DNA of 64,000 bases from Vulcanococcus limneticus LL (GCF_002252705.1 NZ_NQLA01000009.1:1-64000), one strand, 5' to 3'. Counted from the first letter of the stretch, positions 48,875-58,349 are shown. The notes: generated by a model not told the origin, from the letters alone. Program-made: numbers and translations.

Positions 48875-49351
48875 TCAGAGGGCGTGGATCACATGCACGG
48901 CCACGCCCCAGATCAGCACCTCGCCGCACTGCTCCAGCTCCAGGGGCGGATAGGCGGGATGGGCCGACTCCAGCCGCAGCCGCCCGCGGCAGCGGGCCAG
49001 GCGCTTGAGGGTGAAGGCCCCATCCAGCACGGCCACCACGACCCGGCCGGGGCGGGGATCCAGGCTGCGGTCCACCACCAGCAGGTCGCCGTGGTGGATG
49101 CCGGCGCCGGTCATCGAGTCGCCGCTCACCCGCAGGAAGAAGGTGCTGCTGGGGTGACGGATCAGCTGCTCGTTGAGGTCGATGCCGACCTCGATGTAGT
49201 CGTCGGCGGGGCTGGGAAAGCCGGCGGCCACGCTCTCGCCGGCCAGCGGCAGCCGCTGCAGCCGCAGCGGCTGCCGCAGCGAACCGAGCCACTCCAACGA
49301 ACCGAGCCACTCCAACGAACCGAGCCCCTCCAGCGGGACGAGGCCGCCCAT
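48875..49351 (-). CDS. umuD: UmuD-type S24 peptidase subunit of DNA polymerase V
   Basis: 158 residues from ATG 49351 (GTG at 49372 possible). Contains the self-cleavage site SVAAGFPSPADDY (Ala-Gly/Phe), the catalytic Ser in RVSGDSMTGAGI and the Lys in DGAFTLKRL, followed by an LIWGVAVHVIH C-terminus. RecA-stimulated self-cleavage to UmuD' is expected. The segment to be removed contains three 6-residue WLGSLE-type repeats. A LexA-box-like site lies 31 bases upstream of the ATG. Confidence 0.93.
   Translation of the reverse strand: MGGLVPLEGLGSLEWLGSLEWLGSLRQPLRLQRLPLAGESVAAGFPSPADDYIEVGIDLNEQLIRHPSSTFFLRVSGDSMTGAGIHHGDLLVVDRSLDPRPGRVVVAVLDGAFTLKRLARCRGRLRLESAHPAYPPLELEQCGEVLIWGVAVHVIHAL
49280..49333. 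repeat. 18-bp tandem repeat, three copies, inside umuD
   Basis: Unit CGAACCGAGCCACTCCAA at 49280-49297 and 49298-49315 (identical) and a variant at 49316-49333. It encodes the repeated LEWLGS segment at the N-terminus of UmuD. The unit keeps frame, so copy-number change would only lengthen or shorten the protein by six residues. Confidence 0.92.
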
Positions 49352-49382
49352 TGACCCTCCGGCAACACGCACCCGCCAGGGT

Positions 49383-49396
49383 AGTGCATTTGTACT
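49383..49396 (-). promoter_or_regulatory. LexA-box-like site upstream of umuD
   Basis: Minus strand reads AGTACAAATGCACT, 9 of 10 fixed positions of AGTAC-N4-GTACT, 31 bases before the ATG. Together with the site at umuC it suggests SOS control of both halves. Confidence 0.6.
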
Positions 49397-49462
49397 GCTG
49401 GAGTGATGGTGGCGTGGCCTCGGGCTTGGCGTGGCGTGGGCTGTGGCGTGGGGCGCTGCGGC

Positions 49463-50035
49463 TCAGCGCAGGCCCGCCAGTTCGCCGCGGCCGTGGCGCT
49501 CGGCCAGGGCGTCGTAGCCGCCGATGAAGATGCCATCGATGAACACCTGGGGCACCGATCCCTCGGCCCGGGGCTCCACCAGTGTGTAGGGGATGCCGAG
49601 GGTGCGCAGCATGCGCAGGGCCCGCGCCGAATAGGGGCAGCCCGGCCGCACGGCGATCGCCACCCGCGGTTGGCCTGTGGCCGGGGAGGGTTGGTCCGCC
49701 GGAGCTGGCTCCGCCAGCACTCCCACCAGCAGGTCCGCGCCCTTGAGCACCAGGGTGCCGGGCTCCAGGTGGCCGCCCCACACCTGGCAGTCGCCATCGG
49801 AGAAGCTCAGGTGCAGGTGCACTCCCTCGGGCCCCACGGTGCCCTGCAGGCTGATGATCTCGAAGTCGCCCTGCAGCACGGTGGGGCCGCCGGGCCCCGG
49901 GCACTGGAACACCACCTGCGACAGGTTGCCCACCACCCCGAGCACGAAGCCCGGCGCGTTCTGTGCGCGGCCAAGCTGCACCAGGCTGCGGTGCAGGTCG
50001 CTGCCGGGGCCGAGCTTCAGCGGCACGGGACGCAT
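49463..50035 (-). CDS. DUF296 (PPC/PD1-like) - glutaredoxin fusion protein
   Basis: 190 residues from ATG 50035. Residues 1-115 match the PPC/DUF296 domain (LKLGPGSDLHRSLVQLG, GFVLGVVGNLSQVVFQ, HLHLSFSDGDCQVWGGHL), a trimeric fold found in AT-hook plant proteins and stand-alone in bacteria. Residues 125-190 are a glutaredoxin with a CPYS active site (VRPGCPYSARALRML), the cis-Pro segment SVPQVFIDG and FIGGYDALAE. The monothiol-like CPYS suggests glutathione-dependent or iron-sulfur chemistry. A redox-sensing DNA or ligand-binding protein is a possibility but unproven. Confidence 0.85.
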   Translation of the reverse strand: MRPVPLKLGPGSDLHRSLVQLGRAQNAPGFVLGVVGNLSQVVFQCPGPGGPTVLQGDFEIISLQGTVGPEGVHLHLSFSDGDCQVWGGHLEPGTLVLKGADLLVGVLAEPAPADQPSPATGQPRVAIAVRPGCPYSARALRMLRTLGIPYTLVEPRAEGSVPQVFIDGIFIGGYDALAERHGRGELAGLR

Positions 50036-50119
50036 GGAGGGGTTGGGCAATCGGAGTGGGCCAGCCTAAGCAGCGCCAGACTCGCAGCCCCGCTGTCGCC
50101 AGCTCCCGCGAGCCCACCC

Positions 50120-50716
50120 ATGACCCAGCTGCAGCTCAGTACCCTCGCCGGCTGCGGCCTGGCCATCGGCGCCTATCCCCGCTTTCGCTACGACGCCCGC
50201 GGTGGGGGCGGCCTGGGCCAGCTGGCGGCGGCAACTGACCGGGACGATGGCGGCCGGGACGATGGCGGTGGTTCCGGTGGGGGCCCAGGCCCCCTGGCCC
50301 TGCGCTTTGATCCGGCGGGTCTGCGGATCCCCGACCTCGATCGCCGCACCACCCGCTGGCTGGGCCTGCCGCTGCCGCCGGGTCTGGCGATCGCGATCGC
50401 GCCGGAGCAGCTGGAGGGCCAGCTCGATCCCGCCACTGGCCAGCTGGAGCTGCGCTTCCAGGCCCGCTTCCGCTTCCGGATCGGTTCGCTGGTCCAGGCC
50501 CCCGACCTGCTGATCGATGCCCAACTCAGCACGGGCAGTGTGGCTGGCCGGCGCCACCGGGCCGAGGGCCAGCCCCTCGATGGGCAGGGTCAGGCGCTGC
50601 TGGTGGGGGTGGCCACGGTGCAGCCGAGCGGCGCGGCCTGGCTGGATCGCTTCCTCGGCCTGCCCGATGAGGCCCTGGCGATCCTGCGCTGCCAGCTCGG
50701 GCCCTGGGCCGGCTGA
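50120..50716 (+). CDS. Conserved hypothetical protein, DUF2993-like
   Basis: 198 residues from ATG 50120. A beta-rich protein (LALRFDPAGLRIPDLDRRTTRWL, LELRFQARFRFRIGSLVQAPDLLIDAQL) interrupted by a Gly/Asp-rich insertion at residues 35-55. The pattern of paired strands ending in PDLLIDA resembles the cyanobacterial LmeA/DUF2993-like lipid-binding family, but the match is weak. Divergent from the DUF296-glutaredoxin gene. Confidence 0.65.
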   Translation: MTQLQLSTLAGCGLAIGAYPRFRYDARGGGGLGQLAAATDRDDGGRDDGGGSGGGPGPLALRFDPAGLRIPDLDRRTTRWLGLPLPPGLAIAIAPEQLEGQLDPATGQLELRFQARFRFRIGSLVQAPDLLIDAQLSTGSVAGRRHRAEGQPLDGQGQALLVGVATVQPSGAAWLDRFLGLPDEALAILRCQLGPWAG

Positions 50717-50725
50717 GCTCACGCC

Positions 50726-51163
50726 TCAGGCCTTGTGATACGGGCCGCCCTGCTGGATCGTCTGGGCGCGGTAGAGCTGCTCCACCAGCAGCAGCCGCGC
50801 CAGCTCGTGGGGGAAGGTCATCGGCGAGAGACTCAGCAGCCAGCGGGCCCGGGCCTTGAGGGCCGGATCCAGGCCGTCGGCGCCGCCGATCACAAAGGCC
50901 AGCCGCTCCGAGCCCAGCCCCTCCAGCCGCTGTGCCAGCTGCACCGAGCCGAGCTGATCGCCCTCCTCGCTCAGGCCGATCAGCTGCTCGTCGGGCCGCA
51001 GGGCCAGCAGCACCGCCTCCGCCTCCCGGGCCGGCGTGGAGTCTTTGAGTTCCACGATCTGCAGCCCCGGCAGGCGCTTGAGGTACAGGGCCAGGCCGTC
51101 GCTCACCCAGCGCTTGCGCAGCTTGCCCACGGCGAGCAGGCGAATCCGGGCGGGGTTCAGCAC
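50726..51163 (-). CDS. rlmH: 23S rRNA pseudouridine-1915 N3-methyltransferase
   Basis: 145-residue SPOUT methyltransferase that acts on the assembled 70S ribosome. The knot region [16 protein letters not shown] and the C-terminal [35 protein letters not shown] are characteristic and almost invariant in the family. It begins 4 bases after fmt and ends the tldD-pmbA-fmt-rlmH run. Confidence 0.97.
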   Translation of the reverse strand: MLNPARIRLLAVGKLRKRWVSDGLALYLKRLPGLQIVELKDSTPAREAEAVLLALRPDEQLIGLSEEGDQLGSVQLAQRLEGLGSERLAFVIGGADGLDPALKARARWLLSLSPMTFPHELARLLLVEQLYRAQTIQQGGPYHKA

Positions 51164-51167
51164 CGCC

Positions 51168-52232
51168 TCAGCCGTCCTGGGGGCCCAGCCGAGCGATCGG
51201 CTGGGCCCCCAGCTGTTGAAGCAAGGTCTGGCCGGCGCTGGGGCGGCGCCCCTCCAGCTGGGCCTCGCGGATCAACACCGGGCAGCCACCCGTGGCCACC
51301 ACCAGCCCGGTGCCCTCCGCCAGCGCCAGCACGGTGCCCGGCTCTGGGGCCGTGGGCGTGGCGGCTGTGGAGGCCGCTGGCGTCCCCGCCGGCAGGCCCC
51401 AGCGCTCCGCCAGGGCGGCGGCCTCCGGGCTGAGCTGGTCCGCCAGGCGCCGCACCAGAGGCTCGGTGGCCAGCAGCTTGAGGCGCTGGCCGTGCCAGCT
51501 GGTGTGGGCGCCAGGGTAGAGCCCCATCACCCGGCGGTGCACTGCCAGGCCGGAGGCGCTCCAGTCGATCTGGAAATCCGGCTTGCCCAGCAGGCGGGCA
51601 TAGGTCAGGCCCTGCTCCGGCTGGGGTCGCACCCCCAGCCGGGCCAGCCGTTCGGCCTCCGGCCCCGGCCCGGCCGCTGCGATCAGGGGCAGCGCCTCCA
51701 CCAGCAGCTCGCCGGTGAGTTGGGCCAGTCGTGCGCCCAGCTGCTGGGCGTTCTCCAGCAGGCCGATCGGGATCGCCCGCTCCAGCAGCACCGGTCCGGT
51801 GTCCAGGCCCTCCTCCATCGCCATGATGCCCACGCCCGTCTCGGCGTCGCCCTCGATCAGGCTCCACTGGATCGGGCCGGCGCCGCGCCAGCGGGGCAGC
51901 AGCGAGCCATGGCCGTTCCAGCAGCCCAGGGGCGGCTGCGCCAGCACCTCGGGCGGCAGGATCTGGCCGAAGGCCACCACCACGGAGATGTCGGCGCCCA
52001 GGGCCGCCAGCTGGGCCTGGAGCTCCGGCTCGCGGCGGATCCGCTGCGGTGTGATCACCGGCAGCCCAAGCTCCAGGGCCCGCGCCTTGACCGGCGAGGG
52101 CAGCAGCTCCTTGCCGCGGCCCCGGCGCCGGTCGGGTTGGCTCACCACGCCCACCAGGTCATGGCCGGCGGCCGCCAGGGCCTCCAGGCTGGGCACGGCG
52201 TAGGCCGGCGTGCCCCAGAACAGCACCCTCAT
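51168..52232 (-). CDS. fmt: Methionyl-tRNA formyltransferase
   Basis: Formylates initiator Met-tRNA with 10-formyl-THF. 354 residues from ATG 52232 ([14 protein letters not shown]). Catalytic Asn-His pair in [18 protein letters not shown], then [17 protein letters not shown] with the catalytic Asp, and the tRNA-binding OB-like C-terminal domain, here with an Ala/Pro-rich loop (about residues 275-295). It starts 2 bases after the pmbA stop. Confidence 0.96.
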   Translation of the reverse strand: MRVLFWGTPAYAVPSLEALAAAGHDLVGVVSQPDRRRGRGKELLPSPVKARALELGLPVITPQRIRREPELQAQLAALGADISVVVAFGQILPPEVLAQPPLGCWNGHGSLLPRWRGAGPIQWSLIEGDAETGVGIMAMEEGLDTGPVLLERAIPIGLLENAQQLGARLAQLTGELLVEALPLIAAAGPGPEAERLARLGVRPQPEQGLTYARLLGKPDFQIDWSASGLAVHRRVMGLYPGAHTSWHGQRLKLLATEPLVRRLADQLSPEAAALAERWGLPAGTPAASTAATPTAPEPGTVLALAEGTGLVVATGGCPVLIREAQLEGRRPSAGQTLLQQLGAQPIARLGPQDG

Positions 52233-52234
52233 CC

Positions 52235-53623
52235 TCAGGCGTCGCCCGTGATCGACAGCCCCTCCACCCACACATGGGGGCAGAGGCCGTCGGGGGTGAC
52301 CTTGGCTTCCCCCTCGAAGCCGACGATGGCGTTGAGCAGGGTGCGGATGTCACCGGCCACGGTGGCCGCCTCGATCGAGCGCGCTTCGCCGCCCTGGACC
52401 AGCCAGCCGTCGAAGGGCAGGGAGAAGGAGCCCTGGCTGGCCTTCACGCCGGCATGCAGCGCCGAGAGGGAGTCGATCCACACGATCGGTTCACTGGCCT
52501 TGAAGCGATCGAGGCCCGGCTGGCCGCCACCACTGCCGGGGGTGGGGCCGATCTCGAACCAGTCGGGACCCACCGACACCTTGGCCCCCAGGCCTGCGTG
52601 GCCGGTGGGGGTGACCCCAAAGGCCCGGGCCGTGGCCTCCGAGTGCAGGAAGTTCTGCAGCACGCCGCCCTCCACCAGGACCAGGCGGCGGGTGGGGGTG
52701 CCCTCGCCATCGAAGGCGGAGGCGCCGATGTTGCCCGGGTGCAGGCCGTTGTCGTGGATCGAGAGGAAGGGCACAGCCAGCGGCTGACCGATCGACGCAC
52801 GGCTGCTCAGGCTCACCCCATCCAGCACCGAGCGGGCATTGAACAGGCTGCTGAAGGCACCGATCAGATCGAGGAAGGCCTCGGGGCTGAACACGCAGGT
52901 GTAGCGACCCGTGGCGATCGGGGCGTAGTCGAGGTGGCTGATGGTGCGGCCTGCGGCCTCGTCGATGCAGCCGGCGATGTCGAGGTCCGCGGCGCCGTAG
53001 GCCAGGCGTACGGCGCCGGCGCTGCGGGGTTTGCGGCCCGCTTCCTCGGCCCGGGCGTAGAGGTAGACGCTGGCGGTGCTGAGCCGCTGCTGCCGGCTGG
53101 CGCCGGCGCTGTTGAGGTAGAGCCGCTCGCTGCTGCGCTCCGCCAGGCCGTTGTAGGGCACCGTGCCGATGGCGCTGTGGCGACCCAGCAGGTCGGCCTC
53201 GGCGGTCTTGAGGGTGTCCAGCAGCCGCAGGATGCCCTGGGGTTCCCGCAGGGGCTGGTGCAGCTCCTGCAGAGGCGCCGTTGCCAGTGGCGAGAACTGC
53301 GGCGTGTCGTCGGCGTTGCCGAAGGCGCTGGCATCGCGGGCACCGGCCAGGGCCTTCTCCAGGCCGGCGTCCGAGAGGTCCGAGGTGCTGGTGATGCCCA
53401 CCAGGCCGTCGTCGTTCCAGACGCGGATGGTGATGGAGCTTCGCTGGGCCCCCTTCATCTGCTTGGCCTCGCCCCGGTCCACCTGCACCGAGATATCGGT
53501 GCTGCAGGCGGCCCCCAGGTCCCACTGGCGGATACCGGTGCTGGCGGCCAGGCGCTCCAGGCTGGCGCGCAGGGCCTGGGCATCGAGGCCCTGGCCTGGG
53601 GTTGCGGTCACGGTCGACGTCAT
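52235..53623 (-). CDS. pmbA: TldD/PmbA family protein, PmbA-type subunit
   Basis: 462 residues from ATG 53623. Partner of TldD in the heterodimeric metalloprotease that degrades unfolded peptides and matures some ribosomal peptides such as microcin B17. It has the PmbA traits LVEGGVLQNFLHSEATA and GNIGASAF and lacks the HExxxH site, as expected for the non-catalytic subunit. It starts 2 bases after the tldD stop. Confidence 0.92.
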   Translation of the reverse strand: MTSTVTATPGQGLDAQALRASLERLAASTGIRQWDLGAACSTDISVQVDRGEAKQMKGAQRSSITIRVWNDDGLVGITSTSDLSDAGLEKALAGARDASAFGNADDTPQFSPLATAPLQELHQPLREPQGILRLLDTLKTAEADLLGRHSAIGTVPYNGLAERSSERLYLNSAGASRQQRLSTASVYLYARAEEAGRKPRSAGAVRLAYGAADLDIAGCIDEAAGRTISHLDYAPIATGRYTCVFSPEAFLDLIGAFSSLFNARSVLDGVSLSSRASIGQPLAVPFLSIHDNGLHPGNIGASAFDGEGTPTRRLVLVEGGVLQNFLHSEATARAFGVTPTGHAGLGAKVSVGPDWFEIGPTPGSGGGQPGLDRFKASEPIVWIDSLSALHAGVKASQGSFSLPFDGWLVQGGEARSIEAATVAGDIRTLLNAIVGFEGEAKVTPDGLCPHVWVEGLSITGDA

Positions 53624-53625
53624 GC

Positions 53626-55113
53626 TCAGCGGCCTCCCACGGTGATCGAATCGACCTTGATGTGGGGCTGGCCCACGGTCACGAAGACGCTGCCGCTCAC
53701 CGAGCCGCAGAAGCCCGCGGCGAGCTCGAGGTCGTTGGCGCACATCGAGATGCGCGGCATCACCTCCTTGGCCTCGCCGATCAGGGTGGCCCCCTTCACG
53801 GGCTTGGTGAGCTGGCCGTTCTCGATCAGGTAGCCCTCCTCCACAGCGAAGTTGAACTGGCCGGTGGGGCCGACGCTGCCGCCGCCCATGGCCTTGCAGT
53901 AGAGGCCCCTGTCCACCGAGGCGATCAGCTCCTCGGGCGTGTGGGGGCCGGCGGCGATGTAGGTGTTGCGCATGCGGCTGGCGGCCGCGAAGGTGTGGCC
54001 CTGGCGGCGGCCGCTGCCGGTGCGGCCATGGCCGGTGCGGCGCTCGCCGGCCCGGTCGGAGAGGAAGCGCTGCAGCACGCCGTTCTCGATCAGCACGGTG
54101 CGCTGGGGCTCCATGCCCTCGTCGTCCATGGAGAGGGAGCCGAAGGCGCCGTCACTGAGTCCCTCGTCGATCGCGGTGACGGCCGCGTGGGCGATCGGCT
54201 CGCCCACCTTGTCGGCAAACGGGGTGGTGCCCCGCTCCACCTGGGTGGTTTCCAGCAGGTGGCCGCAGGCCTCGTGGAAGATCACGCCGCCGAAGCGATT
54301 GGCCAGCACCACCGGCAGCTGGCCAGCTTCCACGTAGTCGGCGTAGAGCATCGTGCCGGCGCTCTCGCACACCTCCTGGGCGGAGCCGTCGGCGTTCCAC
54401 TCGCGCAGGTCATCGGGGCGGCCGGAGGTGCCGTAGCGGCGCCCCACGCTGGAGCGATGCTCACCGTCGGCCGCCAGCACGTTCAATCCCACCGACTGGT
54501 GCAGGCGGATGTCGCGGCCGAAGGTGCCGTCGCTGGCGGCCACGAGCACCTCCTGCCAGTCACGGGCGTAGCTGCCGCGGCGGACCTGCAGGTGGGAGCC
54601 GTGGCGCTCCAGCAGGCCGGTGCCCTCCAGCAGCTTGCCGGTGGCCTCCCGCAGCTCCGGGCAGCGGCGCAGCCAGTCCTCCTTGGCGGCGGCAAAGTCC
54701 CGCAGGTCGGCCAGTCCGCCGAAGCCGCCAGCCAGGCCGCCGCCAGCCAGGCTGGGCAGCTGCAGTCCGAGCATGCCCAGGGCCTGCTCCAGGGCCCGCC
54801 GCAGGCCAGCGTCACTGAGGTCGTTGGTGCTCACGAACCCGTCGCGCTCGCCACGGAAGACGCGGATGCCGGCTCCCTTGCCGAAGGCGGGACTGACGCT
54901 GGTGATCGCGTCCTGCTCGGCCAGCACGCCCAGGTGGTCGGTGCGCTCCAGAAACACCTCCACCAGGTCGGCGCCGGCGGCGCTGCCGCTGCCCAGCAGG
55001 GCCTCCAGCCGCGGTCGCCAGGTGGCATCGAAGCGGGCGGCCGTGAAGCGGGTGGCATCGCCGGGATCGGGGCTGGTGGTGCCGGGTCCGGCGCTGGTGG
55101 CTGAGGCGACCAA
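53626..55113 (-). CDS. tldD: Metalloprotease TldD
   Basis: 495 residues from a TTG at 55113. Catalytic zinc site [12 protein letters not shown] (HExxxH) and the later conserved [13 protein letters not shown] with the third ligand cysteine. The active subunit of the TldD/PmbA protease. No ribosomal-peptide precursor or cyclodehydratase gene is seen nearby, so a general peptide-degrading role is more likely than toxin maturation. Confidence 0.93.
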   Translation of the reverse strand: MVASATSAGPGTTSPDPGDATRFTAARFDATWRPRLEALLGSGSAAGADLVEVFLERTDHLGVLAEQDAITSVSPAFGKGAGIRVFRGERDGFVSTNDLSDAGLRRALEQALGMLGLQLPSLAGGGLAGGFGGLADLRDFAAAKEDWLRRCPELREATGKLLEGTGLLERHGSHLQVRRGSYARDWQEVLVAASDGTFGRDIRLHQSVGLNVLAADGEHRSSVGRRYGTSGRPDDLREWNADGSAQEVCESAGTMLYADYVEAGQLPVVLANRFGGVIFHEACGHLLETTQVERGTTPFADKVGEPIAHAAVTAIDEGLSDGAFGSLSMDDEGMEPQRTVLIENGVLQRFLSDRAGERRTGHGRTGSGRRQGHTFAAASRMRNTYIAAGPHTPEELIASVDRGLYCKAMGGGSVGPTGQFNFAVEEGYLIENGQLTKPVKGATLIGEAKEVMPRISMCANDLELAAGFCGSVSGSVFVTVGQPHIKVDSITVGGR

Positions 55114-55207
55114 GGGGCTGACGGGCAGTGGGGTTGGAGGTGGAGCTTGAGGCGCGCAGCCCGGGGCTGGACCCAGGGGGCTCCGTTCTTGGGCACGGTC
55201 CTAGCAA

Positions 55208-55238
55208 GAAGGCCCCGGCCGCAGGGACCAGGGCCTTC
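55208..55238 (-). terminator. Hairpin between acsF and tldD
   Basis: 8-bp perfect stem GAAGGCCC / GGGCCTTC with a 15-base loop, 84 bases after the acsF stop. The T tract on the minus side is poor, so it is a weak or factor-dependent terminator at best. Confidence 0.35.
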
Positions 55239-55321
55239 GGTTGCGGCCGTTGGGTTGGCACGCCCCGAGTCCCCAAGGGGTTGGGGAAGCTCCCCGGGAA
55301 GGGGGCGGGGCGTGGGCGGCC

Positions 55322-56407
55322 TCAGCGCACGGCGGGCTGGAACTGCTCGCTGCGGATCGGGGCCGTGAGGAACAGCTTGGCCATCACCAGGCCGTTGGCG
55401 GCCCAGTAGGGGAGCTTGCGCAGCAGCTTGAGGGGGGCGGGTGCCGCGCTCTGATCGGCCTCGGCCAGGGCCTGGTTGTTGGTCACCAGGCGCTCCAGGC
55501 GCTCGTAGAACTTGGGGTGCTCCACATTGAGCACCACCGGGAACACGCGGGCCGAGGTCTCGTTGGTCTTGGCGATCACGTACTTGTCGTAGTCGCGGGC
55601 ATCGAGGCCGAGGGCTTCGTAGAACTCCTTGCGGGCCACATCGCGCACGTACATCGTGGCGAACACGGCCAGCAGGAAGAAGCGGCACCACAGGCGGGCC
55701 TGCAGACCGGTGACGGTCTTGGGCTGGGCCTTCATCAGGGCATCAAAGAAGTCGCCGTGGCGGTTCTCGTCCTGGCACCAGTTCTCGAAGAAGTTGAAGA
55801 TCGGGAAGATCTTGCTGTCGGGGTTCTTCTCGAGGTGACGGAAGATGGCGATGTAGCGCCAGTAGCCGATCTTCTCGCTCAGGTAAGTGGCGTAGAAGAT
55901 GTAGGCCGGCTTGAAGTAGGTGTAAGCCTTGCTGGCGGTGAGGAAGCCCAGGTCGAGCTGCAGGCCGAAATCACCCATGGCCTTGTTGAGAAAGCCGGCA
56001 TGGCGGGCCTCATCCCGGGCCATGTGGGCGAAGCACTCGGCCAACAGAGGGTTCTTCTCCTTGATGCGGCGGCTCAGCTCCTTGTAGAGCAGGAAGCCGG
56101 AGAATTCGGAGGTGCAGCTCTGCTCCAGAAACTCAACGAAGACCTTGCGGGTCTCGGGATCGAGCTTGTCGGCGGCGCCGTCGAACTCGTCGTTGCGAAT
56201 GAAGTGGTGGCGGTTGTAGTCCTTGCGGAATTCCTCGCAGATGGCCTCCAGCTCCGCCTCGTTGGGGCGGAGATCCATCGCCGCCATGGCGTCGAAGTCC
56301 GTGGTGTAGAAGCGCGGTGTCAGGATTGTGTCCTTGACCGGTTCCTTGACGGCCGGCGCCTCAGGCGTGCCGAGGGCGGGTGGGGCAACGGCGGTGGGGG
56401 GCACCAT
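55322..56407 (-). CDS. acsF: Magnesium-protoporphyrin IX monomethyl ester oxidative cyclase (aerobic)
   Basis: Di-iron enzyme that forms the isocyclic ring of chlorophyll with O2. 361 residues; di-iron ligands visible in [22 protein letters not shown] and [11 protein letters not shown]. Length and sequence are typical of the cyanobacterial AcsF/ChlA1. A second, low-oxygen paralogue is not in the window. The 141-base upstream region contains a perfect 13-bp tandem repeat. Confidence 0.97.
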   Translation of the reverse strand: MVPPTAVAPPALGTPEAPAVKEPVKDTILTPRFYTTDFDAMAAMDLRPNEAELEAICEEFRKDYNRHHFIRNDEFDGAADKLDPETRKVFVEFLEQSCTSEFSGFLLYKELSRRIKEKNPLLAECFAHMARDEARHAGFLNKAMGDFGLQLDLGFLTASKAYTYFKPAYIFYATYLSEKIGYWRYIAIFRHLEKNPDSKIFPIFNFFENWCQDENRHGDFFDALMKAQPKTVTGLQARLWCRFFLLAVFATMYVRDVARKEFYEALGLDARDYDKYVIAKTNETSARVFPVVLNVEHPKFYERLERLVTNNQALAEADQSAAPAPLKLLRKLPYWAANGLVMAKLFLTAPIRSEQFQPAVR

Positions 56408-56472
56408 CGGGATGCGCAGCTACGGGCGTGGCAGCCATCGTAGGTGGGACGGGGGCTGACACGCCGGACTGT

Positions 56473-56498
56473 GAAGCAAGCCCGGGAAGCAAGCCCGG
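56473..56498. repeat. 13-bp tandem repeat upstream of acsF
   Basis: GAAGCAAGCCCGG occurs twice without a gap, 66-91 bases before the acsF start codon, in a gene-free stretch. It could be a paired regulator site or a 5' leader element. Confidence 0.8.
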
Positions 56499-56548
56499 CA
56501 GGCTGGTCGCCGCCCCGGCGCCCGGGGATGGGCGACGGGCGTTGGGGC

Positions 56549-57001
56549 TCAGTTGGCGCCCAGCCACTTCTGGCCGTTGAGCCGCTGCACCAGGCGCGAG
56601 ACCAGCAGGGCCAGGGTGGTCTTCTTCTCGTCGATCAGGAACGACTCCAGCAGGCTTGGCTCCGCCCCCGCCTCGGCCACGGCGATGGTCTTGGCGGAGC
56701 TGATGGCGTCGCTGGTGAAGCAGAGCCAGAAGCGGCGGGCGCCTGGCAGGCTGCCGATCACCATCCAGCAGGTCACGCCCACCACGGGCATGGGGCCCTG
56801 CTCGAACCGCAGTTCCACGGCTGGCCCGCCATAGGCCTGGATCTCCTTGGCCAGGGCCGGAATCAACAGCTGGGGCACGAACTCGGCGAAGGGCCGATCC
56901 TCCGGCGCGGGCGGCTTCTCCTTCACCGGCGGCTTGGCGGCGGCGGCCTGGGATTCGGGGACCGCCGGGGTGTCGGGGGCGGGGCTGGCGGAATCGGTCA
57001 C
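56549..57001 (-). CDS. DUF2996 family protein
   Basis: 150 residues. After a Pro/Ala/Lys-rich N-terminal 40 residues comes the cyanobacterial DUF2996 domain: WMVIGSLPGARRFWLCFTSD, SLLESFLIDEKKTTLALLVSRL and a VQRLNGQKWLGAN end. Function unknown; soluble. It is upstream of acsF on the same strand. Confidence 0.9.
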   Translation of the reverse strand: MTDSASPAPDTPAVPESQAAAAKPPVKEKPPAPEDRPFAEFVPQLLIPALAKEIQAYGGPAVELRFEQGPMPVVGVTCWMVIGSLPGARRFWLCFTSDAISSAKTIAVAEAGAEPSLLESFLIDEKKTTLALLVSRLVQRLNGQKWLGAN

Positions 57002-57070
57002 CGGCGTGGGCCTCGGGCTGAACGCTGCAGCGGACTCTAAGGACCCCGGCCCCGGCTTCTGGTCGGGCCC

Positions 57071-57646
57071 CTACCAGTCGTCGCTGCTGGGTTCATCCCA
57101 GCCATCGCCGGTAGCCGTCACGCTCGCGGCCGCCTGGGCAGCGGAGCCGCGGCCGGTCGGAGCGCCAGCGGATGCCGGGGCGCTCCTGGCCGGCCCGTCG
57201 GGCCGCGCCGAGCCCGCGGAGCCCCGGCGCAGGATCCGAAAGGGCACCGAGACCGTGGGAGGGGGATCGGTGGGGGCCCGGCTCGGCCCGAACCAGCTCT
57301 CAGCGGCCGGGTTGGTGCCGCCCCAGGTGTTGCGGCCCGCCTGGCTGGGAGCGGCATCCTCTGGCCAGGGTTCCGCCTCCCGCCTGCGGCCGATCACCTC
57401 GGCCACCGAGCGGCGAGGGCCGGGACCGGGCGGGCCGCCGCCAGTGCGCAGGGCGAGGGCGGTGGCTCCGGCGCTGAGGGCACCACCCCCAGCCGCCGCC
57501 AGGCCGATCCAGGCCCCCAGGGGCCAGGCAGGGGTGCGCCACACCAGCAGCTGCAGCGCCACCCAGGGCCGGGGGTTGAGGGCCCCTACCAGCAGCACCG
57601 CCAGCAGGGGCGCGAGCAGGGGCAGCAGCAGCAGGCGTTGCAGCAC
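57071..57646 (-). CDS. Hypothetical membrane protein
   Basis: 191 residues. Two to three N-terminal hydrophobic helices (LLLLPLLAPLLAVLLVGAL, PLGAWIGLAAAGGGALSAG) and a long Pro/Ser/Arg-rich disordered tail with RRSVAEVIGRRREAEPWPEDA in the middle, ending DGWDEPSSDDW. The acidic, Trp-containing end resembles tails of thylakoid-associated small proteins, but I cannot name a family. It lies 9 bases after ubiX. Confidence 0.65.
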   Translation of the reverse strand: MLQRLLLLPLLAPLLAVLLVGALNPRPWVALQLLVWRTPAWPLGAWIGLAAAGGGALSAGATALALRTGGGPPGPGPRRSVAEVIGRRREAEPWPEDAAPSQAGRNTWGGTNPAAESWFGPSRAPTDPPPTVSVPFRILRRGSAGSARPDGPARSAPASAGAPTGRGSAAQAAASVTATGDGWDEPSSDDW

Positions 57647-57655
57647 GGGAGGGAT

Positions 57656-58345
57656 TCAGGGGTGGGGACGGGCCAAGGGAACGGGACCCTGCCAGCGCTG
57701 CAGAGCGCCGAGCTCGAAACCGAGGCAATCGAACACCCGGATCACCAGAAAATCCACCATCTCCTCGATCGTGGTGGGCCGGTGGTACCAGGCCGGCACC
57801 GGCGGGGCGATGCGGGCGCCCGCCTCCGCCAGAGCCGTGAGATTGCGCAGGTGGATCAGGTTCCAGGGGGTCTCGCGCGGGCAGATCACGAGGGGGCGAC
57901 CCTCCTTGAGGTGCACGTCCGCCGCCCGCTCCAGCAGGTCGGTGGCGACGCCGGTGGCGATGCGGCCCACGCTGCCCATCGAGGCCGGCAGGATCACCAT
58001 CCCCCTGGTGCGGAAGCTGCCGCTCGCGATGCCAGCGGCCTGGTCGTTCCAGCGGTGGCAGCGCAGGCTGCCGCCACTGCTGCCGGTGCGCTCGCGCCAG
58101 AAGGCCTCCTGGGCCTCCGGCTCGCTCGGGACCCGCAGCCCCAGCTCCGCCTGCCACACGCCGATGGCGCCGCGGCTGGTGACCATCTCCACCCGCTCAC
58201 CCGCCTCCAGCAGCAGCTGCAGGGCCCGCTGGGCAAGGGGCTGGGCCGAGGCGCCGGACACCGCCAGCACAACCGGATCGCCTGCCCCTGCGGGGGCTGG
58301 GCTGGCCGGGGCTGCGTTGGCCGGGGTGCCGGCGGTGTCCTCCAT
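57656..58345 (-). CDS. ubiX: Flavin prenyltransferase
   Basis: Makes prenylated FMN, the cofactor of UbiD-type decarboxylases. 229 residues: AVSGASAQPLAQRAL FMN loop, ILPASMGSVGRIATGVATDLLERAA, RPLVICPRETPWNLIHLRNL and PPVPAWYHRPTTIEEMVDFLV, which together form the prenyl/FMN site. The first 22 residues are a low-complexity extension. Linked to quinone synthesis. It lies 4 bases after the RNB gene. Confidence 0.93.
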   Translation of the reverse strand: MEDTAGTPANAAPASPAPAGAGDPVVLAVSGASAQPLAQRALQLLLEAGERVEMVTSRGAIGVWQAELGLRVPSEPEAQEAFWRERTGSSGGSLRCHRWNDQAAGIASGSFRTRGMVILPASMGSVGRIATGVATDLLERAADVHLKEGRPLVICPRETPWNLIHLRNLTALAEAGARIAPPVPAWYHRPTTIEEMVDFLVIRVFDCLGFELGALQRWQGPVPLARPHP

Positions 58346-58349
58346 GGGC

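Noticed and set aside
53626-55113. TldD/PmbA as part of a ribosomal-peptide (microcin-like) cluster
   Set aside because: No precursor peptide, cyclodehydratase or dedicated exporter is nearby; the neighbours are fmt, rlmH and acsF.
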